From Halostella limicola (GTDB lineage: Archaea > Halobacteriota > Halobacteria > Halobacteriales > Natronoarchaeaceae): a DNA stretch of 64,000 nucleotides. Positions 45,627 through 53,344 of the stretch are shown here, piece by piece. Each line of letters begins with the position of its first letter. Within the stretch, counting starts at the first letter, position 1. Location: positions 496,001 through 560,000 of the forward strand of contig NZ_RCDI01000003.1 in the NCBI RefSeq assembly GCF_003675875.1. Reading direction: 5' to 3'. The translations under genes were made by a program, and so were the position numbers. The notes under the pieces were generated by a model. That model was not told the DNA's origin. It made no database searches and saw nothing but the letters and a program-made list of their open reading frames with translations.

Positions 45627-45988
45627 GTTTCGACGCACACCGCTGTCCGAACGGCCACGTAACGTACCCGGGCCATCCCCGCTGTCCGGAGTGCGGAGAG
45701 GCACAGACCGAGACTATCGACATCAGCGACGAGACCGGCGAGGTCGTCACGTGGACGAAAAGCACCGCGACCCCGCCCGGCGTCCGGGAACCGAACACGA
45801 TGGCGATCGTCGAGTTCGAGGTCGACGGCGAACCCGTCCGCGCGCTCGGACAGGTGACTACCGACGACGTGGAGACCGGCGACGAGGTCGAACCCGTCTA
45901 CGTCGACGAACTCCGGGAGCCCGGCGCGGGGATTCGGAATCCGGAGAGCCAGGAGTGGGACGGGTATCGCTTCGACCCCGTCCAGTGA
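45623..45988 (+). CDS. Zinc-ribbon/OB-fold (DUF35) subunit of the beta-ketothiolase
   Basis: 121 residues. N-terminal four-ligand zinc ribbon HRCPNGHVTYPGHPRCPECGE, followed by an OB fold (GEVVTWTKSTATPPGVREPNTM, VRALGQVTTDDVETGDEVEP). DUF35 proteins pair with thiolase-fold enzymes and help bind CoA. The stop lies within a duplicated sequence block that continues into the intergenic region. Confidence 0.88.
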   Translation: MSFDAHRCPNGHVTYPGHPRCPECGEAQTETIDISDETGEVVTWTKSTATPPGVREPNTMAIVEFEVDGEPVRALGQVTTDDVETGDEVEPVYVDELREPGAGIRNPESQEWDGYRFDPVQ

Positions 45989-46073
45989 GCGCGCCGGCGC
46001 GAACTACGGGGTCGAAGCGAATGAGAGGTCCCGTCCAGTGAGCGCGCCGGCGCGAACTACGGGGTCGAAGCGA
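45977..46073. repeat. Direct duplication of 44 bp at the 3' end of the DUF35 gene
   Basis: Copy one (45977-46020) and copy two (46030-46073) are identical over 44 bp with a 53-bp period. Each contains the perfect palindrome CGCGCCGGCGCG, which could form a hairpin, and the first copy includes the gene's stop codon. The duplication is recent enough to show no change. Confidence 0.85.
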
Positions 46074-46107
46074 AGGAGCGATCCGAACTGAGTGCCGTTT
46101 TATCGGC

Positions 46108-46155
46108 TCTCCGCGGATCGAAGCGAACGGTCTCCGCGGACCGAGGCGAAAACGG
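46108..46155. repeat. Imperfect tandem repeat downstream of the DUF35 gene
   Basis: Two adjacent units, 46108-46130 and 46131-46155, both begin TCTCCGCGGA and end with a GCGAA...ACGG core. They also share GTCGAAGCGA-like words with the 44-bp duplication just upstream, so the whole 45977-46155 stretch seems to be built from copies of related short words. No gene is visible here. Confidence 0.7.
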
Positions 46156-46213
46156 TCGCAGTGAACGAGGCCGCAGGAAACGTCAGCCCCGGGCTACCGG
46201 GAGATCCGTCGTC

Positions 46214-46873
46214 TCACTCCTCGTCGCCGTCGTCACCGGTCCCATCGCTGCCTTCGTCGCCCCCCTCGTCGCCCTCGCGGTACTGATCGCGAAGCGAGTC
46301 CAGTTCGGCGTCGACATCCACTTTCACCCCGTCGTCGATCCCCTCGGCGTCGTCGCTCTCGTCGTCACCCTCGTACTCGTCGAGCGTGTGTTCCTGCTCC
46401 GTCGACTCCTGGAGGCGGCGGTCTATCTCGCGGCGGAGTTCGCGGGCGTCCTCGAGCACGGGGCGTGCGGGGGAATCCTCGGGGAGTTCGCCGTTCTCGA
46501 ACGCGGTCTGGAGGTCTTCGAGGGCGCTGTCGACGCGCTGGAGGGTCGTGCGGCTCACGTCGGTCGCCCGGTCTCGGGCGTCCGCGGCCCTGTCTCGCGC
46601 GTCGCCGCCGCGCTGGCTGACCTCCTGGCCCTTCCGGGCCAGACGGAGGCCGCGCTGGAGCGCTTCGAGGATGCGGATGTTCGCCTCCAGAACGGCGACG
46701 ATGGCGGGGATGGCGGCCTCGTCGGCGAACCGCAGTACCTCGTTCGGCCGGGGCGGTCGCGGGAGACCGAGGGGGCCGCGCCGGGGTCCGACGTCGCCGC
46801 GGAGGTCCCGCAGCGCGTCCGCGAGGTCGTCGGCGGCGCGGGCGAGGTCGTCGTCGGGCGTCGCGTCGCTCAT
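46214..46873 (-). CDS. Conserved haloarchaeal helical protein (possibly DUF7547)
   Basis: 219 residues from the ATG at 46873. Landmarks: an N-terminal helix (DDLARAADDLADALRDLRGDV), a basic proline patch (RRGPLGLPRPPRPNEVLRF), a hydrophobic helix (DEAAIPAIVAVLEANIRILEAL), an Arg/Asp-rich coiled coil with the repeat GDARDRAADARDRATDV, and a highly acidic tail. No catalytic motif. I recall a haloarchaeal family with this start as DUF7547 but am not certain. Monocistronic. Confidence 0.68.
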   Translation of the reverse strand: MSDATPDDDLARAADDLADALRDLRGDVGPRRGPLGLPRPPRPNEVLRFADEAAIPAIVAVLEANIRILEALQRGLRLARKGQEVSQRGGDARDRAADARDRATDVSRTTLQRVDSALEDLQTAFENGELPEDSPARPVLEDARELRREIDRRLQESTEQEHTLDEYEGDDESDDAEGIDDGVKVDVDAELDSLRDQYREGDEGGDEGSDGTGDDGDEE

Positions 46874-47086
46874 ACCCCCGGGTTCGGCGGGCAGTCCCAA
46901 AAACCGACTGGTCGCCCCGATCTCCTCCGATCCGAAGAGTTCAAACCTATTCCGGCCGTAACGTTATCCACGTAAACCAGTTTACGAGTTGCCGTTCAAT
47001 CCTCGTATCACTGCGACGAATCGGCAATTCGATGAAAAATTTGAGCCACAATCTTTATTATATCCTGCACACGAACTATTGAAAGA

Positions 47087-47752
47087 ATGCACACTGAGCA
47101 CGGCGGGGGCGTTCCCGAGGGGACGACGTTCTCTCAGGAACTCGCGGCGCTGAAACGAGAGGGGAGTAACATCCTTGTGGTGGGGACCGCGACGGACGAC
47201 GCCCACGTGCTCGCCTGCCGTCGCCTGCTCGGTCAGTCGCAAGACGATCCGCGGCGACGGCTGTTCGTGTTCACCGACGGCCACAGCGCCTGCGAGCGCC
47301 TCCCCGAGAACGGCTGCGGTCCCGTCCGGATCGTTCGGCAGGGCGACGAGGCGGCGTTCGCCGACCGCCCGGACGTCTCCGAAGCCGTCGTCGACAGCCG
47401 GATGCTGAGCGCGCTCGGCACGGAGATAATCGCCGGCGTCAACGAGTTCGAGGACGAGGTAGACGGGTTCGACCCCGCCGAGCTCCGCGTCTGCGTCGAC
47501 TCGGTTGCACCGCTTCTCGAGGAGCATCCGCCCGAGAACGTGTTCCGTCTGCTCCACATGGTGACCTCCCGCATCCGGCAGGCGTCGGGCATGGGGCATT
47601 TCCACCTCGACGTCGGCAAGGATTCCGACGCCGTTCACCTGCTGGAGCCGCTGTTCGACGCCGTCGTCGAGGTCCGCGAGCAGGGCGGGAACGTCGAACA
47701 TCGCTGGCACCTCCGCGACCAGGAGGTATCGAGCGGCTGGATCGACCTCTGA
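47087..47752 (+). CDS. RecA/KaiC-like fold protein without Walker A (DUF7504 type)
   Basis: 221 residues. Strand-turn patterns follow a RecA-like fold (GSNILVVGTATDDAHVLACRRLL, RRLFVFTDGHSACERLPENG, ELRVCVDSVAPLLEEHPPENVFRLLHMV, GMGHFHLDVGKDSDAVHLLEPLFDAVVEVRE), but the first turn is VVGTATDDA instead of a P-loop, so ATP hydrolysis is unlikely. Haloarchaea have many such proteins near signal transduction genes. TATA box at about 47053-47062 (TTTATTATAT). Function unknown. Confidence 0.75.
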   Translation: MHTEHGGGVPEGTTFSQELAALKREGSNILVVGTATDDAHVLACRRLLGQSQDDPRRRLFVFTDGHSACERLPENGCGPVRIVRQGDEAAFADRPDVSEAVVDSRMLSALGTEIIAGVNEFEDEVDGFDPAELRVCVDSVAPLLEEHPPENVFRLLHMVTSRIRQASGMGHFHLDVGKDSDAVHLLEPLFDAVVEVREQGGNVEHRWHLRDQEVSSGWIDL

Positions 47753-47888
47753 CTGCCTGACCGACTGGATCCGCAGCTCCGGACGCTGCTCTACGCTCAG
47801 GAACCCTCACGGTGCCGCGATCCCGGGACGCGTCGCTGGCGGGCGTTAAAATACTGTGTTCTGTTGCCGATACCGTTGCGGTTTCGCC

Positions 47889-48083
47889 TTACAGGCGTTC
47901 GAGGTTCGTCGCGCGCGGGCCCTTGTCGGCCTGCTCGATGTCGAACTCGACTTCCTGACCTTCCTCCAGGTCGGGGCCGCCGACGTCCTCCATGTGGAAG
48001 AACACGTCTTCGTCTGCGTCCTCAGTGTCGATGAAACCGTAACCGCCAGTGTCGTTGAAGAAATCGACCGTACCTTTCGCCAT
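47889..48083 (-). CDS. Cold-shock domain protein (CspA family)
   Basis: 64 residues. The RNP motifs are GGYGFID (RNP1) and VFFHMEDV (RNP2), on an OB fold; KGTVDFFND and GPRATNLERL close the domain. RNA chaperone. Much more acidic than bacterial CspA. A strong TATA box, TATTATAAG on the minus strand, lies at 48108-48116, 27-30 bp upstream, with almost no leader. Confidence 0.94.
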   Translation of the reverse strand: MAKGTVDFFNDTGGYGFIDTEDADEDVFFHMEDVGGPDLEEGQEVEFDIEQADKGPRATNLERL

Positions 48084-48199
48084 TGCATCTCGATAGAGAA
48101 GGCGCTCACTTATAATACTTTCCTGCGGATCGGAGGTGAGCGCGAGCGGCCGGAGGCAGGAGGTTCATTATCCCCGGGCGTGACGGGAAAAGCGATCGA

Positions 48200-50002
48200 A
48201 TGACCGAGAGCCAGCACGTCACCGTCGGCGAGCACCGGTCGGCGGGCGACGACAGCGACGGCGACCCCGTCACCCTGCCGGTGGTGCAACTCCTCACCGG
48301 CCGCGGGTTCGTCACCGGCAAGTCGGGGTCGGGGAAGTCGAACACGGCGAGCGTCATCGGCGAGGAACTGCTCGAAGCGGGCTACCCGCTGCTGATCGTC
48401 GACACCGACGGGGAGTACTACGGCCTGAAGGAGGAGTACGAGCTGCTGCACGCGGGCGCCGACGAGGAGTGCGACATCCAGATCGGCGCGGAGCACGCCG
48501 AGAAGATCGCCACGCTCGCGCTGGAGGAGAACGTCCCCGTCATCCTCGACGTCTCCGGCTACCTCGACGAGAACGAGGCCTCGGAGCTCATCCGCGAGAC
48601 GGCGCGGCACCTGTTCACCAAGGAGAAGAAGCTGAAGAAGCCGTTCCTGCTGGTCGTCGAGGAGGTCCACGAGTACATCCCCGAGGGCGGCGGCCTCGGC
48701 GAGACGGGCCAGATGCTCATCAAGATCGGCAAGCGGGGGCGCAAGCACGGCCTCGGCATCCTCGGCATCAGCCAGCGCCCCGCGGACGTCAAGAAGGACT
48801 TCATCACGCAGGCTAACTGGCTCGTCTGGCACCGCCTCACCTGGGAGAACGACACGAAGGTCGTCGGCCGCATCGTCGACAAGGAGTACGGCGAGATGGT
48901 GTCGGACCTGGGCGACGGCGAGGCGTTCCTCCAGACCGACTGGACGGAGGCGGACGTGCGCCGCATCCAGTTCCGCCGGAAGCGGACGTTCGACGCCGGC
49001 GCAACGCCCGGCCTCGACGACTTCGAGCGCCCGGAGCTGAAGTCGGTCAGCGACACGCTGGTCGGGGACCTCCAGGACATCACCGAACAGCAGGAGCAGG
49101 AGCGCAACCGCGTGGCAGAACTGGAGTCGGAGCTCGAACGCAAGGAGGAGCGCATCGCCGAGCTGAAAAGCGAGCTGGAGTCGGCCCGCGACGTCTCCGC
49201 GGCGGCCCGGAAGATGGCGAACGCCCTCCGGCACGGCGACGTGGCCGCCGAGGACGACACCCAGCAGACGCAGCTGCCGACCGAAGAGACCGACGACCGC
49301 CAGCGCAAGCGGATCGAGCGACTGGAAGCCGACCTGGAGGCAACCCGCGAGCGGATCGAGGAGCTGGAGGCCGAGAACGAGCGCCTGCGCGACGAGAACG
49401 AGCGGTTGGCCGAGCAGGCCGAGAACTCCGAGAACCCGGAAGTCGAGACCCTGGAGGAGCGCGTCGACGAACTGGAGACGGCGCTCGCCCAGAAGGAGAT
49501 CAAGCTGGAGCAGTACCGGGAGTACGCACAGGAGCAGTGGGCGTCCGACGGCGCGTCGGAGGCCGGCGCGCCGGACCGAACGGCCTCCAGCACGGAAGAC
49601 GACGCCCGGACGAGCGCGGACGGCGGTAGCGGCGCGGCGGCGCGCGGTACCGGGGCGAGTGGAGACGCCCCGGTAGTCAGCGACGGGAACGGCGCCGAGG
49701 ACGGGCGCGCCACCGCAGACGACATGGCGCTGCTCCGGTCCGACCCCGTCCAGCGCCGCATCGCGCTCGCCCGCAGGGACTCGCTGTGCAACGAGGAGTA
49801 CGCGTGGGACGTCCTGACGCTCCTGGCCAGCGAGGGGCCGCTCCGGCCCCGGCAGATCGAACCGCGGGTCGACGCGCCGATGGAGTCGGTTCGGAGCCTG
49901 CTGACCGAACTCCGGACGGACTCGCTCGTCGCCCGCGACGACGACGGGGCGTACGATTTCGACCGTCGTCGGCTCCGCCGCATCCGCGACGACGAGGCGT
50001 GA
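48200..50002 (+). CDS. HerA/FtsK-like ATPase with coiled coil and C-terminal winged helix
   Basis: 600 residues. N-terminal ATPase (to about 270): Walker A GKSGSGKS (40-47), Walker B FLLVVEEVHEY, and ISQRPADVKKD, the usual HerA sensor motif. A long coiled coil follows (about 290-440: ELESELERKEERIAELKSELES, RLEADLEATRERIEELEAENE), then a Gly/Ser/Ala/Asp linker, and a winged helix (YAWDVLTLLASEGPLRPRQIE, MESVRSLLTELRTDSLVARDD) at the end. A NurA nuclease, the usual HerA partner, is not adjacent. Probably a DNA-associated ATPase or pump; role uncertain. Confidence 0.82.
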   Translation: MTESQHVTVGEHRSAGDDSDGDPVTLPVVQLLTGRGFVTGKSGSGKSNTASVIGEELLEAGYPLLIVDTDGEYYGLKEEYELLHAGADEECDIQIGAEHAEKIATLALEENVPVILDVSGYLDENEASELIRETARHLFTKEKKLKKPFLLVVEEVHEYIPEGGGLGETGQMLIKIGKRGRKHGLGILGISQRPADVKKDFITQANWLVWHRLTWENDTKVVGRIVDKEYGEMVSDLGDGEAFLQTDWTEADVRRIQFRRKRTFDAGATPGLDDFERPELKSVSDTLVGDLQDITEQQEQERNRVAELESELERKEERIAELKSELESARDVSAAARKMANALRHGDVAAEDDTQQTQLPTEETDDRQRKRIERLEADLEATRERIEELEAENERLRDENERLAEQAENSENPEVETLEERVDELETALAQKEIKLEQYREYAQEQWASDGASEAGAPDRTASSTEDDARTSADGGSGAAARGTGASGDAPVVSDGNGAEDGRATADDMALLRSDPVQRRIALARRDSLCNEEYAWDVLTLLASEGPLRPRQIEPRVDAPMESVRSLLTELRTDSLVARDDDGAYDFDRRRLRRIRDDEA

Positions 50003-50043
50003 CCGGGGAAAACGCTTTGCCCGCGACGCCCCTTCACCGTCGC

Positions 50044-50328
50044 ATGGACGCCGATCCCGACGCCGTGCGCGAGCGCGCGACGGTGACGCACCTCGAACCG
50101 CCGCTGCTGGACATCGAGGAGGAGATGTGGTCCGCGGAGGACCCGGAAACCGGCTGCGTCGGCTACGGGCGGGTCGAGGCGGAGGCGGTCGGCAATCTCG
50201 TCGCCGTCGTCGCCGAACGCGCGGGCGAGTCCGAGGTCGGGTACGTCAAGCTCCCCGGCGAGGTCGTCGAGCGGACGTGGCGCGGGGAGCGCGACGGCGT
50301 CGTCTCGAAGCTGTCGGACCTCTTCTGA
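50044..50328 (+). CDS. Small conserved hypothetical protein
   Basis: 94 residues from the ATG at 50044, 41 bp after the ATPase gene, so possibly in the same transcript. Sequence VTHLEPPLLDIEEEMWSAEDPETGCVGYGRVEAEAV suggests a compact beta-rich fold; no motif I can name. It has typical haloarchaeal codon use and composition, supporting real coding. Confidence 0.6.
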   Translation: MDADPDAVRERATVTHLEPPLLDIEEEMWSAEDPETGCVGYGRVEAEAVGNLVAVVAERAGESEVGYVKLPGEVVERTWRGERDGVVSKLSDLF

Positions 50329-50376
50329 CCGTTTCGACTCGAAAGGCTTGTACCGCCGAGCGGCGCTCGATCAGGT

Positions 50377-51324
50377 ATGTCGCTGTTGTCGGCGCTGACG
50401 ACGGCTATCTTGCCGGTTCTCTCCGTGGCGGGCGTCGGGTTTCTCCTCGGTCGGTACCGCGAAGTAGACGTGGATCCCCTCGCGGTCGTCACGCTGTACG
50501 TCCTCATGCCGGCGCTCGTCTTCCACAGCCTCGTCACGACGCCGATCTCGGGCGCGACCGCGGCGACCCTGTTCGCCGGCGTCGGCGCGTTCACCGCCGT
50601 CATGGTCGTCGCCTCGGAGGCCGTCGGGCGACTCGTCGGCGAGCAGTCGCCGACGCTCGGCTCGCTGGTCCTCTCTAGCACCTTCCCGAACGCGGGCAAC
50701 TACGGCATCCCCCTGTCCGCCTTCGCGTTCGGCGCGATCGGCCGGAGCACGGCGGTGCTGTACATCGCCGCCCAGTCGGTGCTGATGTACACGCTCGGCG
50801 TCTACGTCGCCTCCCGCGGCGCGTCGACGTCCGCCCGCGACGCCGTGCTGACCGTGTTCAGGCTCCCGCTCGTCTACGCGGTCGTCCTCGCGGGCATCGC
50901 GCAACTGCTCGGCGTCGTCCCGCCGGCCGACTCCACCGTGATGCAGACGCTCAAGCTCACGGGCGACTCGTCGATCCCGGTCATGCTGCTCCTGCTCGGC
51001 ATCCAGCTGGCGAACACGACCTACGGGACGGCCGTCATCCGCACCGCGCCCGCCGTCGCGTTGAAACTGTTCGTCGCGCCGGTGGCCGCCCTCGGCGTCG
51101 CGCTCGCAGTGGGCCTCGACGGCCCGGTCGGCCGGGTGTTCGTCCTCGAGTGCGCGATGCCCGCCGCGGTGACGCCGCTGATGCTCACTGTCGAGTTCGG
51201 TGAGGGCGGCGGGGAGGTCTCCGCCGCCGAGTACGTGAGCACGGCGATCATGGTCTCGACGCTCGCAAGTGTGGTGACGCTCACCGCGCTCATCGCGGTG
51301 CTGAGGTCGGGGACGTTCCTCTGA
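50377..51324 (+). CDS. AEC family (auxin efflux carrier-like) transporter
   Basis: 315 residues with ten hydrophobic helices in two five-helix halves. The crossing-helix motifs FPNAGNYGIPLSAFAFG and ECAMPAAVTPLMLT hold the conserved proline and small residues characteristic of AEC/bile-acid-symporter-like carriers. It probably exports or imports small organic acids; the substrate is not readable. Confidence 0.88.
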   Translation: MSLLSALTTAILPVLSVAGVGFLLGRYREVDVDPLAVVTLYVLMPALVFHSLVTTPISGATAATLFAGVGAFTAVMVVASEAVGRLVGEQSPTLGSLVLSSTFPNAGNYGIPLSAFAFGAIGRSTAVLYIAAQSVLMYTLGVYVASRGASTSARDAVLTVFRLPLVYAVVLAGIAQLLGVVPPADSTVMQTLKLTGDSSIPVMLLLLGIQLANTTYGTAVIRTAPAVALKLFVAPVAALGVALAVGLDGPVGRVFVLECAMPAAVTPLMLTVEFGEGGGEVSAAEYVSTAIMVSTLASVVTLTALIAVLRSGTFL

Positions 51325-51487
51325 GCGACAGCGTTCGGGAGACGCGATGCTGGTCGGGGAGGGTCCATCGAGAACTCGTCACTATCAGCCATTGTTCCGA
51401 GAAGCACTTAAACGGGCTTCGTCACGGCGCGACGTCTCGTTCAAACCCACGCTCGGCTCCTCGTCCTCACTGTCGTTCGGACAGAAG

Positions 51488-51561
51488 AGCCAGGGGTGGG
51501 ATTTGAACCCACGAATTCTCGATTACAAGTCGAGTGCTTGAACCGCCCAAGCTCCCCTGGC
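51488..51561 (-). tRNA. tRNA-Thr (anticodon TGT)
   Basis: Full cloverleaf on the minus strand. The acceptor stem pairs GCCAGGG with CCCTGGC, plus discriminator T. The anticodon stem is CTCGA/TCGAG with loop CTTGTAA, giving anticodon TGT at 51525-51527. The T arm is GTGGG-TTCAAAT-CCCAC. No intron and no encoded CCA. The D arm uses GGCGGTTCAAGC-type spacing. Confidence 0.93.
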
Positions 51562-51572
51562 GCGGGCGAGAG

Positions 51573-52061
51573 TTAGCGGTCACCCTTTGAGTGATTGTCG
51601 CTTTCATCCGCGAGCGACTTCTCCATCGTGACCCGGTGCACGTCGTACCCCTCGCGCCGGTAGAACCGGCGGGCGGCCGCGTTGTCCGCCAGGGCTTCGA
51701 GCGAGACGACGTCCGCGCCGGCGCTCGCGAGCGCGCGCTCCGCGGCGTCGAGCAGCGCCGCGCCGACGCCGGCGCCCCGCGCGTCGGGGCGGACGTAGAG
51801 GTTCTGGACGTGCCCTCGCCGCACGTCCTGTTCGTAGGAACTGCTCCCGGGTTCGAAGGTGACGAACCCGAGCAGGTCGCCGTCGTCGCGGGCGACGCGC
51901 GCGCAGTCGGTGACGATGGCCCGGGCGACGGTCTCCCGCACCGCCTCGCGGTTCCCCTCGGCGGCGAGGTGGGAGCCGTGCGCTCGCTGCTCGGTCGCGA
52001 GTGCCACCCACTGCTCGACGATGGCGTCCAGGTCGTCCGTCGTGGGTCGTTCGACGTCCAT
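51573..52061 (-). CDS. GNAT family N-acetyltransferase
   Basis: 162 residues from the ATG at 52061 (MDVERPTTDDLDAIVEQWV). The acetyl-CoA site is VQNLYVRPDARGAGVGAALLDAAE (V/I-x-x-x-x-R-x-x-G-x-G/A), followed by SLEALADNAAARRFYRREGYDVHRV, the usual B motif. Substrate unknown. Ends 11 bp upstream (in transcription terms) of the tRNA-Thr. Confidence 0.9.
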   Translation of the reverse strand: MDVERPTTDDLDAIVEQWVALATEQRAHGSHLAAEGNREAVRETVARAIVTDCARVARDDGDLLGFVTFEPGSSSYEQDVRRGHVQNLYVRPDARGAGVGAALLDAAERALASAGADVVSLEALADNAAARRFYRREGYDVHRVTMEKSLADESDNHSKGDR

Positions 52062-52231
52062 CGCGGTCGGTACGTGGAGAATCTGACAGCCGCGCTCAAA
52101 GGTCTTACCCCGGGATATCGCATCGGTCACACGGCGATCGGCGCGGCGAATTTCTGGTACGCCTGTCGAATCGCTCTAGGAAAAGTTATTATGAGTTGGG
52201 TGTGCCAAGGTGTCATGAGGAGTGTTGCCAA

Positions 52232-53344
52232 ATGGGTGTATCAGAAACGTACGCGCGCGGTCGACGGTTCTTCGTCGAGCAACCGCTGGCGCTCGCCGTG
52301 GCGCTGGTGGGACTCTACATGGCCTGGTTCCTCGCCGAAGGACTGCTGGCCGGGCGCATACTGTTTTCCGACATAGCGTCCCTGGCATGGGACGGGCTGA
52401 TGCGGGGCCTGATCGTCGGCCTCGCCGGTATCGGCCTCTCGATGACGTACAGCATTCTCAACTTCGCGAACTTCGCACACGGCGACTACATCACCATCGG
52501 CGCGTTCACCGGGATGGCCGTGTCGTACTTGGTGGCCGGCTTCGGCGATGCCGATGCCGGGTCGCTGTTGCTCGTGGGCTCCGGCGGCTCGGTGTACGGC
52601 GGCGCGCTCGGCGTCGGGATCGCGACGTCGCCGCTGGCGGTCGTCGGTGGACTCCTGATCGCGGGCGTCGCCACCGTCGCGCTGGCGCTGGTGATCGATC
52701 GCTTCGTCTACAAACCGATCCGCGACGAGGGCGGCATCACGCTGCTTATCACGAGCATCGGCGTCGCGTTCGCGCTCCGGTATCTCATCGTGTTCGTCTT
52801 CGGACCCGGCGTTCGCGGCACGACGGCTGCGGGACAGCAGCCGTCGATCAGCCTCCTGTTTATCGACGGGAGCGTCCGCGTCAACGCCCACGACGTGACG
52901 CTGCTCGTCGTGTCGGCCGCGCTGATGCTCGGCGTCCACCTGCTGCTCCAGCGGACGAAACTGGGCAAGGCGATGCGCGCGATGTCCGACAACGAGGACC
53001 TGGCGCGGATCACGGGCATCCCGACCGAGCGCGTCGTCAAGTCGACCTGGATCATCGGCGGAGGCCTCACCGGTGTCGCCGGCTACATGTTCGTCCTCTG
53101 GAAGGGGACCCTCGGCTTCAACGACGGCTGGCTCCTGCTCTTGCTCGTGTTCGCGGCTGTCATCATGGGCGGCATCGGGTCGATATACGGCGCTATCGCC
53201 GGCGGCATCGTCATCGGGATGACGGCGTCGCTCTCCATCATCTGGATCCCCTCCGAATTCGGGCGGGCGGCGGCGTTCGTCGTGATGATCCTCATCCTGC
53301 TGTTCAAACCGCAGGGGCTCTTTAGCGGGGGGACGACAGCATGA
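52232..53344 (+). CDS. livH: Branched-chain amino acid type ABC permease LivH
   Basis: 370 residues, about nine transmembrane helices. MTYSILNFANFAHGDYITIGAF is the LivH N-terminal signature; MRAMSDNEDLARITGIPTERV is the permease coupling loop. The ATG at 52232 follows GAGGAG by about 10 nt. First gene of livHMGF; all junctions overlap. The substrate-binding protein is encoded convergently at the far end. Confidence 0.92.
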   Translation: MGVSETYARGRRFFVEQPLALAVALVGLYMAWFLAEGLLAGRILFSDIASLAWDGLMRGLIVGLAGIGLSMTYSILNFANFAHGDYITIGAFTGMAVSYLVAGFGDADAGSLLLVGSGGSVYGGALGVGIATSPLAVVGGLLIAGVATVALALVIDRFVYKPIRDEGGITLLITSIGVAFALRYLIVFVFGPGVRGTTAAGQQPSISLLFIDGSVRVNAHDVTLLVVSAALMLGVHLLLQRTKLGKAMRAMSDNEDLARITGIPTERVVKSTWIIGGGLTGVAGYMFVLWKGTLGFNDGWLLLLLVFAAVIMGGIGSIYGAIAGGIVIGMTASLSIIWIPSEFGRAAAFVVMILILLFKPQGLFSGGTTA

